Shown here: positions 19,297 through 29,251 of the stretch, one piece after another | How the letters are laid out: each line of letters starts with the position of its first letter | Numbering within the stretch: the stretch's first letter is position 1 | NCBI GenBank assembly: GCA_022009775.1 | Contig: CP091723.1 | Location: 1,116,001-1,180,000, forward strand | DNA length: 64,000 bases | From: Christensenella sp. | GTDB lineage: Bacteria; Bacillota; Clostridia; Christensenellales; CAG-917 | Direction of reading: 5' to 3' | Program-made: the position numbers and the translations under genes | Notes under the pieces: model-generated | What the model saw: the letters and a program-made list of their open reading frames with translations, nothing else | Told to the model about the DNA's origin: nothing | The model's database searches: none

Positions 19297-19560
19297 TCAT
19301 TTCAAAAGTGCTTGGCGGTATGCAGAGAAAACCGTGTCTTTGATTTTTTCTCGTGCGTCCGAGTTTATCGGGTGAACAACGTCTCTGAAATTTCCGTCGG
19401 GAGTTTTTCTTGACGGCATCGAAATGAAGTCCCCGCCTTCGCCGTCTAGAATTTTGATGTCGTGAATGGCGATGCAATCGTCGATGACGATAGATGCAAC
19501 CGCTTTGAGTTTGCTGTCCGCATTTACTATTCTGATCTTAATATCCGTGATGTCAAACAT
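19297..19560 (-). CDS. spoVG: Septation regulator / RNA-binding protein SpoVG
   Basis: An 87-residue SpoVG. The conserved N-terminus DITDIKIRIVN, the A-S-I-V-I-D-D strand and the signature FISMPSRKTPDGNFRDVVHPINSDAR are present, and length matches the family. SpoVG is a small DNA/RNA-binding regulator that affects septation, sporulation and capsule or virulence genes in Firmicutes. The start follows a strong GGGAGGG. Monocistronic, divergent from murC. Confidence 0.97.
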   Translation of the reverse strand: MFDITDIKIRIVNADSKLKAVASIVIDDCIAIHDIKILDGEGGDFISMPSRKTPDGNFRDVVHPINSDAREKIKDTVFSAYRQALLK

Positions 19561-19590
19561 AATCTAGCCCTCCCTATAATTGATGAAAGT

Positions 19591-19619
19591 ATTATCTCAT
19601 TATTGTCGGCGTTTTTCAA
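19591..19619 (-). promoter_or_regulatory. Promoter of spoVG
   Basis: On the minus strand TTGAAA (19619-19614) and GATAAT (19596-19591) with 17-base spacing, 31 bases upstream of the start codon. Confidence 0.6.
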
Positions 19620-19746
19620 TAGTAATTTTTCTCTTTTATCATATTTTGTCGAAAAAACGTTAAAAATTGTCGAGAAAACGGTGCATATTCATAAAACTGT
19701 ATTGAAAACGTCGTACGAAATTTTTTCCGTTTTCATATATTGAAAT

Positions 19747-21162
19747 ATGTTTATTCAGGGCAAAAAAATACGTTTTATAGGCATAGGCGGAGCAAATATG
19801 AGCGCACTTGCCGTCTTTTCGCACGAATTCGGCGCGATTGTCAGCGGTAGCGACGCAAAAAGCGGAGAAGAAACGGAAAAACTGGCTGCGCTCGGAATTC
19901 CCGTGACGATAGGCGTTGACGATAAAAAGGTTGAAGACGTCGATTGCGTCGTGTATTCTTCGGCAATCAGAAATGATAATCCCGAACTTGAAAAGGCAAG
20001 AGAATTGCATATAGAAACGCTTGAGCGACACGAATATCTTGCAAAAATAGCGGCGTGTTTTTCCGAAGTGGTTGCAATCGGCGGAACACACGGCAAAACC
20101 AGCACGACTGCGATGCTCACGCATATTCTTGCAAAAAGCGATAAGAAATTTGCGGCAATGATTGGTGGCGAGAGTGTGGAATTTTCAAATTATGTCAATA
20201 ATACGAGTGCAAAAAATATTGCGGAGTTGAAAAACGCGATATTTGTTTGCGAAGCGTGCGAATACAAGCGGAATCTGCTTGCGTTGCCGGCGACGTCGGC
20301 GTTGGTCACAAACGCAGAGTGCGACCATCCCGATTGTTATAAATCGCAAAAAGACGTGACGGACACGTTCTCGGAATTCCTTGAAAAAGCACGCTGCAAA
20401 ATAGTTTCCGAGAAATACGCGTTTCTGTTGCAAGAAAACGAGAAACGTGCAAATGAATCGCACAACGAAAAATGCGTAAATTTCTGCGTCGAGATTTTTT
20501 CTGACGATAAAATCGAAAGACTGTATGCCGATATAAAAAACGATAAAGCGGAAGTTGTTTTCGGAGGTAATCTCGTCGGGGTTATAAGACTGAAAGACGG
20601 CGGAGATTACAACTATGAAAACTCGATATTCGCACTTGCGGCGGCAAAGGGGCTCGGCATAGATTTGAAGTTCGCAATAAACGCGCTTGCAAGTTTCAAG
20701 GGTGTGAAAAGGCGTTTCGAGTTTGTCGGGAAGATTGACGGTGCAAGTGTGATTTTCGATTTCGCTCATCATCCGAGCGAGATAAAACAAGCCTTGAAAA
20801 GAGCAAGCGAACAAGGCGACGTGCTTTGCGTTTTTCAACCGCATACCTATTCGAGAACAAAAGCATATCTCGATGATTTTGTCGAAGTGCTCGGAGACGA
20901 ACGCAACGGCGTGAAGACGCTCGCACTCATGCCGACGTATGCCGCGCGAGAAGACGCCGGTATGGGACTTGACAGCAACGATTTGGCAATCGCAATTTTC
21001 GACGAATTTTGCAATCGTGACGTTTATCTTCTCAAAAATGCACTTTCAACCGTCGATTTTGTGAAAAAGCATGCAAAAGGTCACTCCGTCGTGCTTATGC
21101 TCGGCGCAGGCGATATTTACGATATTAAAGACTTGCTGCCGCTTGAAAACGTCACTGAATAG
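19747..21162 (+). CDS. murC: UDP-N-acetylmuramate--L-alanine ligase MurC
   Basis: Cytoplasmic Mur ligase adding L-alanine to UDP-MurNAc using ATP. N-terminal Rossmann motif RFIGIGGANMSALA; ATP P-loop GGTHGKTSTTAM; central CEACEYKRN block; C-terminal domain with FDFAHHPSEI and FQPHTYSRTK, all typical of MurC rather than MurD/E/F. 471 residues, the usual length. The Shine-Dalgarno is weak. It is flanked by spoVG (divergent) and by a terminator. Confidence 0.96.
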   Translation: MFIQGKKIRFIGIGGANMSALAVFSHEFGAIVSGSDAKSGEETEKLAALGIPVTIGVDDKKVEDVDCVVYSSAIRNDNPELEKARELHIETLERHEYLAKIAACFSEVVAIGGTHGKTSTTAMLTHILAKSDKKFAAMIGGESVEFSNYVNNTSAKNIAELKNAIFVCEACEYKRNLLALPATSALVTNAECDHPDCYKSQKDVTDTFSEFLEKARCKIVSEKYAFLLQENEKRANESHNEKCVNFCVEIFSDDKIERLYADIKNDKAEVVFGGNLVGVIRLKDGGDYNYENSIFALAAAKGLGIDLKFAINALASFKGVKRRFEFVGKIDGASVIFDFAHHPSEIKQALKRASEQGDVLCVFQPHTYSRTKAYLDDFVEVLGDERNGVKTLALMPTYAAREDAGMGLDSNDLAIAIFDEFCNRDVYLLKNALSTVDFVKKHAKGHSVVLMLGAGDIYDIKDLLPLENVTE

Positions 21163-21293
21163 TTCTCATATTCAGATATGCGCAATCGTGCATATATAAA
21201 TACGAGCAATCGTGCAAACGAGAATAGTGCAAGGAAGACAATAAAAAATAAATGCGCATATATGAATATGCGCGTATGTACGGACGGTAATAT

Positions 21294-21342
21294 CGGGTAT
21301 CCCTAATTGCGAAAATGCGCAATCGGGAATACCCGTCTTTTT
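21294..21342. terminator. Bidirectional terminator between murC and DUF4363 gene
   Basis: CGGGTATCCC (21294-21303) pairs with GGGAATACCCG (21325-21335) around an inner ATTGCG/GCGCAAT stem, followed by a T run. The convergent minus-strand gene ends at the same place. Confidence 0.8.
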
Positions 21343-21718
21343 ATATTATGTCTTCCGCATTGAAGTCGAGAAGCCGTTTGATTCCGTGTGCCATAACTAT
21401 GAGCGAGTGACACTTTGAGAGAGCGTTGTCGAAGTCTCCGCATTCGAGCGAGCCTTCGGTTTCGGCAAGCGCGACGGAGAACGCTCTAACGTCGGGCGAG
21501 TATGCGAAAAGTTCAATATAAGTGCGCTTTTTCTCCCACCACGCATTTATTTCTCCTATGTCGTCGAGAGCTATTTCGCTTTGATCTTTTATTGACGATT
21601 CGAGGATTTTGAGCCTGTCGTCAAGGTCGGTGAACGTGCGTGTGATATAGACGTTTTCAAGCACGCCGCTGACGATTATCACGATGAGAATGAACACTGC
21701 AAGAACGACTTTTTTCAT
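21341..21718 (-). CDS. DUF4363 protein
   Basis: A 125-residue protein with one N-terminal TM/signal-anchor helix (residues 4-22) followed by an all-helical extracytoplasmic domain with the family's W-W-E-K-K block (AWWEKKRTYIELF) and a conserved LSKCHSLI. This matches DUF4363, which commonly follows DUF421 genes, as here with a 4-base overlap. Function unknown. Confidence 0.85.
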   Translation of the reverse strand: MKKVVLAVFILIVIIVSGVLENVYITRTFTDLDDRLKILESSIKDQSEIALDDIGEINAWWEKKRTYIELFAYSPDVRAFSVALAETEGSLECGDFDNALSKCHSLIVMAHGIKRLLDFNAEDII

Positions 21719-22455
21719 TTCGATTCATCTCCGAGAACGACGTGCGGATTGTCTGTGTCTGCCACGAGCGACGAGACGATATAATTGTCTTTGTAAGGCT
21801 GAACGAACACTTGGTTGCCTGCAACGAGAGCGACGAGAACGTCCTTTCTGTCAAGGTTTTTCTTGTTTAGAAACGCAAGCACTTTTTCTTTTGCATTGCC
21901 GTCAATACAACCGAGATTTTCCGCGACGAATTCGCCTTCCATTATGATTGCGACGGGAATTTGCGCTTTGTCGACCTGCATATCGACGTCGCTCGGGGAC
22001 AGCGGTCTGTTCTGCGCTTTCGGCATAACGCTCATGTTTCCGTTCGTTTCGAGAATGGCGTATTCCACTTCGCTCGGATTGAAATATCCCGCGCCGCGCA
22101 ACGCTTCCATGATGTCGTCAACGTTTAGATTGAGTTCTTTCATGACGTCGGGAAGTATGTTGCCGTTTTGTATGATGATAATGGGCTTGCCGTTGAGAAA
22201 TTTGCGGAAACGTATGCTTTTCGTCGCAAGTTTCGTGATGATGATATGAAGAAGAAACAGCGAAAAGACGGGTATCACGCCGTACAAAATGGGTATGGAC
22301 GAGTCCGCCATAGGTATGCACACCAAATCGCTCGCCACGAGAGTTATCGCAAGTTCAAACGGTTGCAATTCGCCGAGTTGCCGTTTGCCCATAAGGCGCA
22401 TGGCAATCAAAAGAACGAAATACAGTATCACACAGCGTATAAATAAGTTGAGCAT
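21715..22455 (-). CDS. DUF421 (YetF-type) membrane protein
   Basis: About 246 residues. Three TM helices in the first 95 residues (LNLFIRCVILYFVLLIAMRLMG..., ELAITLVASDLV, GVIPVFSLFLLHIII) with the GKRQLGELQPFE motif, then a soluble domain with GKPIIIIQNG and SEVEYAILETNGNMSV. This is the DUF421/YetF family, named for B. subtilis YetF; biochemical role unknown, and relatives are linked to spore or envelope functions. I prefer the start at 22455 because the family begins just before the first TM helix; a longer in-frame ORF begins at 22536. Overlaps DUF4363. Confidence 0.85.
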   Translation of the reverse strand: MLNLFIRCVILYFVLLIAMRLMGKRQLGELQPFELAITLVASDLVCIPMADSSIPILYGVIPVFSLFLLHIIITKLATKSIRFRKFLNGKPIIIIQNGNILPDVMKELNLNVDDIMEALRGAGYFNPSEVEYAILETNGNMSVMPKAQNRPLSPSDVDMQVDKAQIPVAIIMEGEFVAENLGCIDGNAKEKVLAFLNKKNLDRKDVLVALVAGNQVFVQPYKDNYIVSSLVADTDNPHVVLGDESK

Positions 22456-22487
22456 ACGCTTATTTTGCAATACTTGCGAAATTTTAT

Positions 22488-23997
22488 TTATTTTTTTACA
22501 ACTTTCGATTTTTTTGGAATTATCAGGCGTGCGCAACCGACTATGTCGATTATGTCAAACGCATTTGCGATGACGAAGAACAAAAACGTGACGTACACGC
22601 CCACGACCGCAATTGCGGTAATATCGTTTGCATAAAAGCGCAGAAGTCTTGACAGGAACATCGCGCCGACCGCAAGCAGTATGCTCAGCAAAATCAACGT
22701 GCAGTTTTTCTTGCCGTCGAAAAATGAGCCGACTTCCTTTTTGAGAACGATGAAATTCGCGATTGCGATGATAAGAAAACATAGCCCCGAAGCAAGAGCC
22801 ATAGAGTATATGCCGATGTATTTCGGCATAAAAACTATGCACGGAATCATTGCAATTGCGCCTATAAGGGTGTGAAGAAGCGTGTTTTTCTCTTTGCCAA
22901 GAGAGTTGAGCATAGGAGTTGTGGCTTGTGCGGCGGCAATGGGGAAAAGCATCATCGAGCAATACGATACGAACGCGCCCGCTTTTTTCGTCTCCGAAGA
23001 GAAGTTTTCCTAGTGCCGTGCCGAGCGGCAGATACAGTGAAAAGAAAAAGCAGGCGACCACCGTGCCGAACGTAACGCATGTTGAAAGTTTCGTGCGCAA
23101 AGCGCCCGTATCGCCTTGCGAGCGCAAGGAAGCAACGTCGGGAATAAGAACTATGGCAAGCGCACCGATGAACGTCACGGGAGCCATGATGAGCGGAAGG
23201 GCCATACCTGCGACGCGTCCGTATTCTGCCGTTGCCTGCGCAATGGTAAGTCCGCTCTTTACGAGCATTTGCGGAATTACGAACGCGGTGAGCGACGCAC
23301 CGAGCGAAGTTATGATTCGAGTCGCCGAAAGCGGAATCGTGCCGCGAGTGAGTTCTTTGAAGCCTTGCGGTTTTTTGAATCGACCGCCCGTTGCGAAGAA
23401 TATTATTGCAAGCACAAGCACGCAAAAAGCATCCGAAACGGTCAGAGCAAGCGCAATGCCCGTCGCACCCGATAAAGAGCCGACAAAGCCCCCGGCAAAG
23501 ACTATGGAAAGAATGATTTTGACTATTTCGTCAATTAGTTCCGTCGAAGAAAAAGCAACGAATTTTTTGCGTCCCCAAAACCAACTGCGAAGGGATGCGT
23601 ACAGCGTTGACGTGATAAGGGTGGGAAGCATGATGAAAAAAAGCGGCAAACTGTTTGGATTCGAGAACATAAACGAAATTCTGTTCCCGAGTGCGTACAA
23701 CACTCCGCATATAACCGAAGACACCGTCAACCCCATAATTACGGATGCCGTGAGCAATGCGTTTTGACGCTTCGTATCGCCTGTTACGCCTGCTTCCGCA
23801 ACCTTTCGAGACAACACCGTCGGTGCGCCTGCCGTGACGGTGAACAGCATAAGAAGCACAGACAGCGCGATTTGATACACGCCGACGATTTCCGCGCCGA
23901 GAGAGCGCGACATCCACATTTTGAATATAAACGAAGCAAGTCTCGTAGCAATCGAAAAGCCCGTCACCACGAGAAAAGAATGAGCCGTGTTTTTCAT
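22488..23997 (-). CDS. SpoVB/MurJ-like polysaccharide flippase (frameshifted)
   Basis: Polytopic membrane protein of the MOP superfamily, about 502 residues after correction. The N-terminus HSFLVVTGFSIATRLASFIFKMW and the GAEIVGVYQIALSVLLM loop match the SpoVB/polysaccharide-biosynthesis group that moves lipid-linked intermediates across the membrane. One extra A in the minus-strand run at 22983-22988 splits the gene; the corrected frame joins LFGDEK to AGAFVSYCSMMLFPIAAAQATTPMLN. About 14 hydrophobic helices are recognisable. SpoVB acts in spore cortex synthesis; related proteins act in vegetative wall synthesis. Which one this is cannot be decided here. Confidence 0.86.
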
Positions 23998-24189
23998 AGA
24001 TAAAGGATATGAAACTCATTCTTTTATTATTAAAGAAAACTTTTATCGTAGAAATAAAAACGTACTTGAAATGCGATATATACGGACTGCTTCTTGCGTT
24101 TTATTTATCGTAAAGTGCGTTTTATGACTTCAGATTTGATTTTGTTTTACTTGTGCAAAGAAGCGTGCAAATCCTTTTGATTGAAATAA

Positions 24190-24223
24190 AAAAAAGCACT
24201 TGCGGTGAAGCAAGTGCTTTTTT
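24190..24223. terminator. Intrinsic terminator after the large lipoprotein gene
   Basis: AAAAAGCACTTGC pairs with GCAAGTGCTTTTTT around a short loop; lies about 15 bases beyond the stop codon of the minus-strand gene and serves either strand. Confidence 0.85.
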
Positions 24224-24238
24224 GTGGACAATCGGATT

Positions 24239-27200
24239 TTATTCTTTATTGTCGTCGTATTTGTTGTGTTTTGCATCGAGAGAAGGTGTTTCAACGACGG
24301 ATGCCGCTTTCTTTTCTTTCTTCTTGCTGATGGGCTTTCTGACCTTGCGGACGATCCACACGATCACGACCACGATGATGAGCACGCCAAGCACGATTGT
24401 GGGAACCATCCACCACAACGCTTCGGTGTTGAAGGTTTTGCCGGGGGTGTTGGTCTTGCCGTCGTCTTTCTTGTCGTCGCCGCTGCCCTTGGTTTCGTTG
24501 GAGACTTTGCGGGTCTTTACGTTGTCAACTGTTGTTTCTTGTTCTTTTGCCGCGTTGTAGATCTCTTCGGTGACCTTGGTGATCTTCACATCGTCGAACA
24601 TAGCGTAGCCGCTTGTGAGACCGGTCACGACGGTTTCGCCGTTAACTTCGTTTGCAATGTATTTGCCGAGAGAAAGTTTGACGGTTGCGCTCGTCACGTC
24701 GTCGTCCAAAGTCTGAACGTAGAACTTGTATTCCTTCCAGGTTTCGCTTGCGATTGCTTCGAAGACGAAAGGCTTGTCGGTTTCGTTTGCAGAGCCGAGA
24801 TACATTTCAACGTAGACGCCTTCTTTCTCGCCGTCGGAGAGTGCGTAGGATCTTACCCAAAGACTGATCTCATAGAAACTGCTCTCTTTGAGAGTGAAGG
24901 AAGAACTGGTGTAGGTGTATGCGCTCTTGTCGGTGTTGTTGATAAGGAGCATCTGATTGCCGCTGTGAGTCTGACCGTTGATTTGACCGATCGGCATCCA
25001 GTTCTTGGTCTTGAGTTCGATTGCTTTTGCTTCTTTGAGAGCGGTGAGAATGTCATCGTCGCTCATTCCGTCGTACTTGCTGTCTTTCTTCGCTTCGGCA
25101 AGTTCTTCGTCGGTTATCTTGATGTCGTCCACTTTGTAGTCCGCACCGAGAATGTCAACGTAGTCGCCTTCGACGCCGTTGATAGTCTTGGTGTCAAGGA
25201 AGTGTTCGTCTGCATAGATGACGCCGGACTTGGTGTTGGAAGAACTTTGGTTCGTGCCGACCGCACCCGACCAACCGTTCGGGGAAGTGAGTTTGCTTCT
25301 CGATTCGATGGTGGAAGAGAGAGAGTCGAAACTGTCGGTAAGGAATGAGAGAACCTTGTTGGTTTCGTCTGCAACTGCCTTGTCAAAGACTGCCTCGTCA
25401 ATGGTCTTGTATACAACGTTGTCGAAGAACACTGCGCCTGCGGATTTTGCATTTTCTGCTTGTTCATCCGCGCTTGCGCCCGCAACGTTAACGTAATCTG
25501 TGTTTTGACCGAGCCACAAGTTGAGTTTTACGGAGACGCTGGATTGACCTGTTCTGATGAAGAAGGTGTATTTAGTCCAGTCGCTGCCCGTGTTCTCGAT
25601 GGTGAAGGTGTTCTCGCCGCTTGAGAGAGAAGACTCGCCCGTGAGATAAACGGTTGCTTTGGTGTTGCCCACCGTTCTGACGTAGACGGAGAGCGAATAG
25701 AAGGAGTTTGCAGAGAGAGTTACGCTTGAAGAAGAATAACCTGCCGCATACTTCGTCGTGCCGTCCGTTGAACCGATTGCAAGGATTTGAGCCTTTTCAC
25801 CGGGGAGAGAGCCGAGATCGGTCGTTGGATCGGTGATAGAGCCGTAGAAGGAATCGAACACGCTCGGGGCGATGTTCGGGAACACTGCGCTCGTTTGATT
25901 GCTGTGAGAGAACGTCTTGTTGTCCGTCGTATTGAGTGCGATGACGCCTGCTGCAAGTTTGCTGCCGTCGGTGTTCGGGTTGAGCTTGTTGTTGCTGAAA
26001 GTCCAATCGGTGGGAGCAGCCGCTCTGGATTGTTCGTTCAAAGCCTTGTTTTCTTCGATGTTTTCGTCGTCACGGTTGTAGGAGTCGAAGCCGCCGTTCT
26101 TGAAGGTGTAGGTGTCGGAAGTGGTCAAATCCACAGACTTGACGTACGTGCCGGTGGAAGTGCCCTCGAAGACGGAGTTTGCAATGGTCGAGCCGTTGAT
26201 GTTTGCAACGAACATAGAACCTTTTGCAAGGGTGGAAGCAGCCCAGCGGTTGCCCGTGCCGAGCGTGAATTTGAGAGAGACGTTGACGTCTTCGTCTTTG
26301 CCGCGAACCACGAGAGTGAGTTCGCACCAGTCGTTTTGATATTCGTCGTAGTCTTCCGTGTTGACTTTGGAGTAGGTTGCAAGAACCGCGTCATCGTCGT
26401 CTTTGTTGAGAAGATATACGTATGCGCCGCTCGTGGATTTGACGTCAACCGTCTTGACCCACACGGAGATACGATACGCCGTGTCTTTCTTCACGGTGAA
26501 GGGTTTGGATTCGATTTCGTAATAACTGTCGCTCTTCGCATTGATTTGGTAAGCGACTTTTTCCTGAATGTCGTAGGGGAGTTTCGGATAAGTGCCGAGA
26601 CCGTTGAAGGACGCTTCGTCTTGGATGTTGACAACGCCTTCCGAAACGATGTTTTTCACGATTGCGTTGCTTGTATCGCTCGTGTCGTATCCGCTCGTCC
26701 AGCCGCTCGGAATGCCTTTGCCGATAGATTCTACGTCAGCGTTGGAACTTTGGCTCGTCGTGTCGTTGAGAATATAACCCGAACCTTCGCCGAACATGTT
26801 GGCGGAAGTAAGGTCTATTGCGATTGCTTTGTAGGAATCGCCTTTTTCGGAGACGTCGAGAGTTTGTTTGCCGTCTTTGTAGATTTCGCTGTTTGCGCTC
26901 GGAAGTTCGTCAATTTCGTTGAGTTGCAACTCGTCGATAAACACCCAGCCGTTGGAGAACGTTCCGTCAGCGGTGTAGGTGGTTTGCTTGGAGTTGTTGG
27001 TGAAACTGTGATATGCCTTTGCGGTGTTGCTGTTGGTGCCTTCCGTGCCGAGCCATACAGTCATATTGTAACTATAGTTTCTGAATTGGTTGCCCTTGAT
27101 ATAGAAGGTGTAAGTCGTCCAACCGTTTGTGGTTTCGCCTTCAATCGTACCGGTGGTGTAGCCGTTGTCGTTGGGGTCGATAGCGGTGCTGCCGATGAGA

Positions 27201-28576
27201 ACATCGCTGCTCTTTGCGGAAGAAATGCCCTTGATGACGATGTCTTCGCCGTCACTGCCCGAAAGAACGAGAGACACGCCTGCGCCGTGCACGCCGTAGG
27301 TGTAAAGGTCAATGGAAAGAGCATAGGTCTTGTTCTTCTCGATGGTTATGGTGCGCGCGGATTTGATGCCTTGCGCGGTCATAAGTTGTTGAGAGAGCAT
27401 ATAGACGTTGTTGCCCACTCTGCCGGAGTAGTCTGCAATGTTGATGTTTTGCAAATCTTCTGCGGGGACGTATTTCTCTTTGGAAGAATCTGCGCCTGTC
27501 TGAGTGTAGAACGTGCTGGAAAGTTTTGAGTAGATATCTGCCCAGTTTGCCGTGTTAACGATTGCGTTCCAACCGAGAGAAGTCGGGGCTTTGTCGCTTT
27601 GACCGCTGTTGCCGTTGACCAAAGACCAGTTGTTGGGCGTGCTGGAAGAAGACGTCGAAGTCGTGCCGAAATCGAAACGTCCGTTGGGAACTTTGAGAGT
27701 GGTGGTCGCAACGAATTTGTCGCCTGCGAGCTCTTTTGCCACTGCGTCGTCGTATGCAACTTTGCCTTCGATTGCTTCGGTGGCGTCGTCGTCTTCGATT
27801 TTTTCGAGAGAGAGATTGTCAAACACCGCGTAACCGGTGGTGAGACCCGTTTGCGAATACGCGTTGTATTTGCCGAGACCGAGCATCACGTTGAGACTTG
27901 TTGAGCTCACGGGAGAAGACTCGATGATGATCTCGTAGGTTTTCCATTCGCCCTTGGTGTCGATGCCTGCAAATTCTGCGTAAGTGTTTGAAGAAAGGTA
28001 GATGCGTGCGCCGCGATCCGTTTCGTTCGCTCCGCCGATCTTGTGGGTGAGAACGTCCACTTTGAGTCTGTAATAAGAACCTTTCGCAAGAGTGAAGGAA
28101 GTGGAAGTGTAGCCGTATGCCGTCGGACCGTGAACTTTCTTGCCGTCGGAATTGGTGGATTCTTCGGGCATATAGACCATAAGCGCATTTTTAATTTTGT
28201 CGTCGTCGCCGTATCTGCCGCCTGCAACGAGCTTGTTGTAGAGCGAATCGTCAGAGTCGTTCCACTTGCTCTTGTTGGCGTCGTAAACGGCTTTGGAAAG
28301 AGAAATGACGCCTGCGGTCACGTCGTCTTTGTAACTGCCCGACGAGTACATCTTGCCACCCGTCCAATTGGGGATTGTGCGGGGGTAATCCGTAGCCTTC
28401 GTGTCGATAACCTTGAAGTCGCCGTTTTTGATGAGCAGACCTTCGGTTTCGGTAATCGTAGTGTTGTTTTTATCGTCCGACGGAGTGTCGTTGTTGCACG
28501 CAACGAACAATGCCGAAGAAAGAGCGATAATCGCAACAAGCATGAGTGATAAAATTACGATTTTCTTCTTGTTCAT
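24239..28576 (-). CDS. Giant modular surface lipoprotein with five repeated beta-sandwich-like modules and a C-terminal TM anchor
   Basis: A 1445-residue secreted protein. The N-terminus is a lipoprotein signal (MNKKK, hydrophobic core, ...ALFVACNN with Cys27). Then come five related modules of about 220-270 residues, roughly 45-265, 290-560, 575-840, 850-1100 and 1110-1375. Each shows an N-terminal NGDF/NGRFDF-like start, a W-T or P-x-x-W segment, a tyrosine-rich YRLKVDV/YSLSVYV/YEISLWV strand, a GxWTxYxFYI strand and an ending such as YAVFDNLSLEKI or GAVFFDNVVYKTI. This resembles galactose-binding-like carbohydrate-binding modules. A Lys/Asp-rich linker leads to one TM helix (about 1389-1412) and a basic tail. 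No catalytic domain was recognised. Probably a surface glycan-binding protein; inference. Confidence 0.8.
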   Translation of the reverse strand: MNKKKIVILSLMLVAIIALSSALFVACNNDTPSDDKNNTTITETEGLLIKNGDFKVIDTKATDYPRTIPNWTGGKMYSSGSYKDDVTAGVISLSKAVYDANKSKWNDSDDSLYNKLVAGGRYGDDDKIKNALMVYMPEESTNSDGKKVHGPTAYGYTSTSFTLAKGSYYRLKVDVLTHKIGGANETDRGARIYLSSNTYAEFAGIDTKGEWKTYEIIIESSPVSSTSLNVMLGLGKYNAYSQTGLTTGYAVFDNLSLEKIEDDDATEAIEGKVAYDDAVAKELAGDKFVATTTLKVPNGRFDFGTTSTSSSSTPNNWSLVNGNSGQSDKAPTSLGWNAIVNTANWADIYSKLSSTFYTQTGADSSKEKYVPAEDLQNINIADYSGRVGNNVYMLSQQLMTAQGIKSARTITIEKNKTYALSIDLYTYGVHGAGVSLVLSGSDGEDIVIKGISSAKSSDVLIGSTAIDPNDNGYTTGTIEGETTNGWTTYTFYIKGNQFRNYSYNMTVWLGTEGTNSNTAKAYHSFTNNSKQTTYTADGTFSNGWVFIDELQLNEIDELPSANSEIYKDGKQTLDVSEKGDSYKAIAIDLTSANMFGEGSGYILNDTTSQSSNADVESIGKGIPSGWTSGYDTSDTSNAIVKNIVSEGVVNIQDEASFNGLGTYPKLPYDIQEKVAYQINAKSDSYYEIESKPFTVKKDTAYRISVWVKTVDVKSTSGAYVYLLNKDDDDAVLATYSKVNTEDYDEYQNDWCELTLVVRGKDEDVNVSLKFTLGTGNRWAASTLAKGSMFVANINGSTIANSVFEGTSTGTYVKSVDLTTSDTYTFKNGGFDSYNRDDENIEENKALNEQSRAAAPTDWTFSNNKLNPNTDGSKLAAGVIALNTTDNKTFSHSNQTSAVFPNIAPSVFDSFYGSITDPTTDLGSLPGEKAQILAIGSTDGTTKYAAGYSSSSVTLSANSFYSLSVYVRTVGNTKATVYLTGESSLSSGENTFTIENTGSDWTKYTFFIRTGQSSVSVKLNLWLGQNTDYVNVAGASADEQAENAKSAGAVFFDNVVYKTIDEAVFDKAVADETNKVLSFLTDSFDSLSSTIESRSKLTSPNGWSGAVGTNQSSSNTKSGVIYADEHFLDTKTINGVEGDYVDILGADYKVDDIKITDEELAEAKKDSKYDGMSDDDILTALKEAKAIELKTKNWMPIGQINGQTHSGNQMLLINNTDKSAYTYTSSSFTLKESSFYEISLWVRSYALSDGEKEGVYVEMYLGSANETDKPFVFEAIASETWKEYKFYVQTLDDDVTSATVKLSLGKYIANEVNGETVVTGLTSGYAMFDDVKITKVTEEIYNAAKEQETTVDNVKTRKVSNETKGSGDDKKDDGKTNTPGKTFNTEALWWMVPTIVLGVLIIVVVIVWIVRKVRKPISKKKEKKAASVVETPSLDAKHNKYDDNKE

Positions 28577-28694
28577 ACCAAACCTATAAAAGATTTATTT
28601 TGCTCGGGCTTGCGCCCTTTGTTGTTTTAGTCATACCCGTATAAGCCTGTACGCGTATGCATACCACGCGCAATTTATACTAATATGCTTTTCC

Positions 28695-28723
28695 ATATTA
28701 ATACAAAAACATTATTTTTGCAA
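28695..28723 (-). promoter_or_regulatory. Promoter of the large lipoprotein gene
   Basis: On the minus strand TTGCAA (28723-28718) and TAATAT (28700-28695), 17 bases apart, giving a 5' leader of about 115 bases. Confidence 0.55.
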
Positions 28724-28764
28724 TCGAAATTCATACTTTCACGCAAATTAATAAAACTATAAAC

Positions 28765-29184
28765 ATGCAAACGAAAATCATAGAAGCGCAAAATATTTTT
28801 AAGTTTGACGACGCAAGCAAAAAGACAAGCGGGAAAAAGAAAATGGCAATGGTGTTGGCAGGTCTGTTTATAGGGGCCGTCAACGGACTTTTCGGAGCAG
28901 GCGGCGGAATGCTCGCAGTGCCTTGTCTGACGTATATCGGCGGTCTTGACGAAAAGAGCGCACATGCAACCGCAATAGCACTCATTTTGCCGCTTTGCCT
29001 TGTAAGTTCCGTGGCGTACGGCACAGGCGCAACGATTGAAAACGGGGTTGTTTTACCCACCGTTTTGGGCGTCACGATAGGCGGCGTTATAGGGGCGTGT
29101 CTTCTCAAAAAACTGTCGTCGGACGTAGTGTCTTTCGTCTTTTACGCATTGATGTTGTTTGCAGGGCTCAAAATGATTTTTTGA
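28765..29184 (+). CDS. Half-size TauE/SafE (TSUP) family permease, first copy
   Basis: A 139-residue membrane protein with a polar N-terminal tail of about 28 residues followed by four hydrophobic helices. The motif GLFIGAVNGLFGAGGGMLAVPCL is the repeat-opening signature of the TSUP (sulfite/organic anion exporter) family, normally present twice in one protein of about 250 residues. Here only one repeat is encoded, with the second in the next gene. The two would be expected to assemble as a heterodimer. Substrate unknown. Confidence 0.82.
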   Translation: MQTKIIEAQNIFKFDDASKKTSGKKKMAMVLAGLFIGAVNGLFGAGGGMLAVPCLTYIGGLDEKSAHATAIALILPLCLVSSVAYGTGATIENGVVLPTVLGVTIGGVIGACLLKKLSSDVVSFVFYALMLFAGLKMIF

Positions 29185-29251
29185 CAAAATCGGCATTTTA
29201 TATACGCGAAATTGGCAATAAAACCGTCGATTTTGTGCAAATAGGTGAAAA

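Noticed and set aside
25787..27529. 580-codon plus-strand ORF antisense to the large lipoprotein gene
   Set aside because: It is a shadow of the codon-biased lipoprotein gene, has no RBS or family motif, and its translation is a low-complexity Val/Phe/Glu mix.
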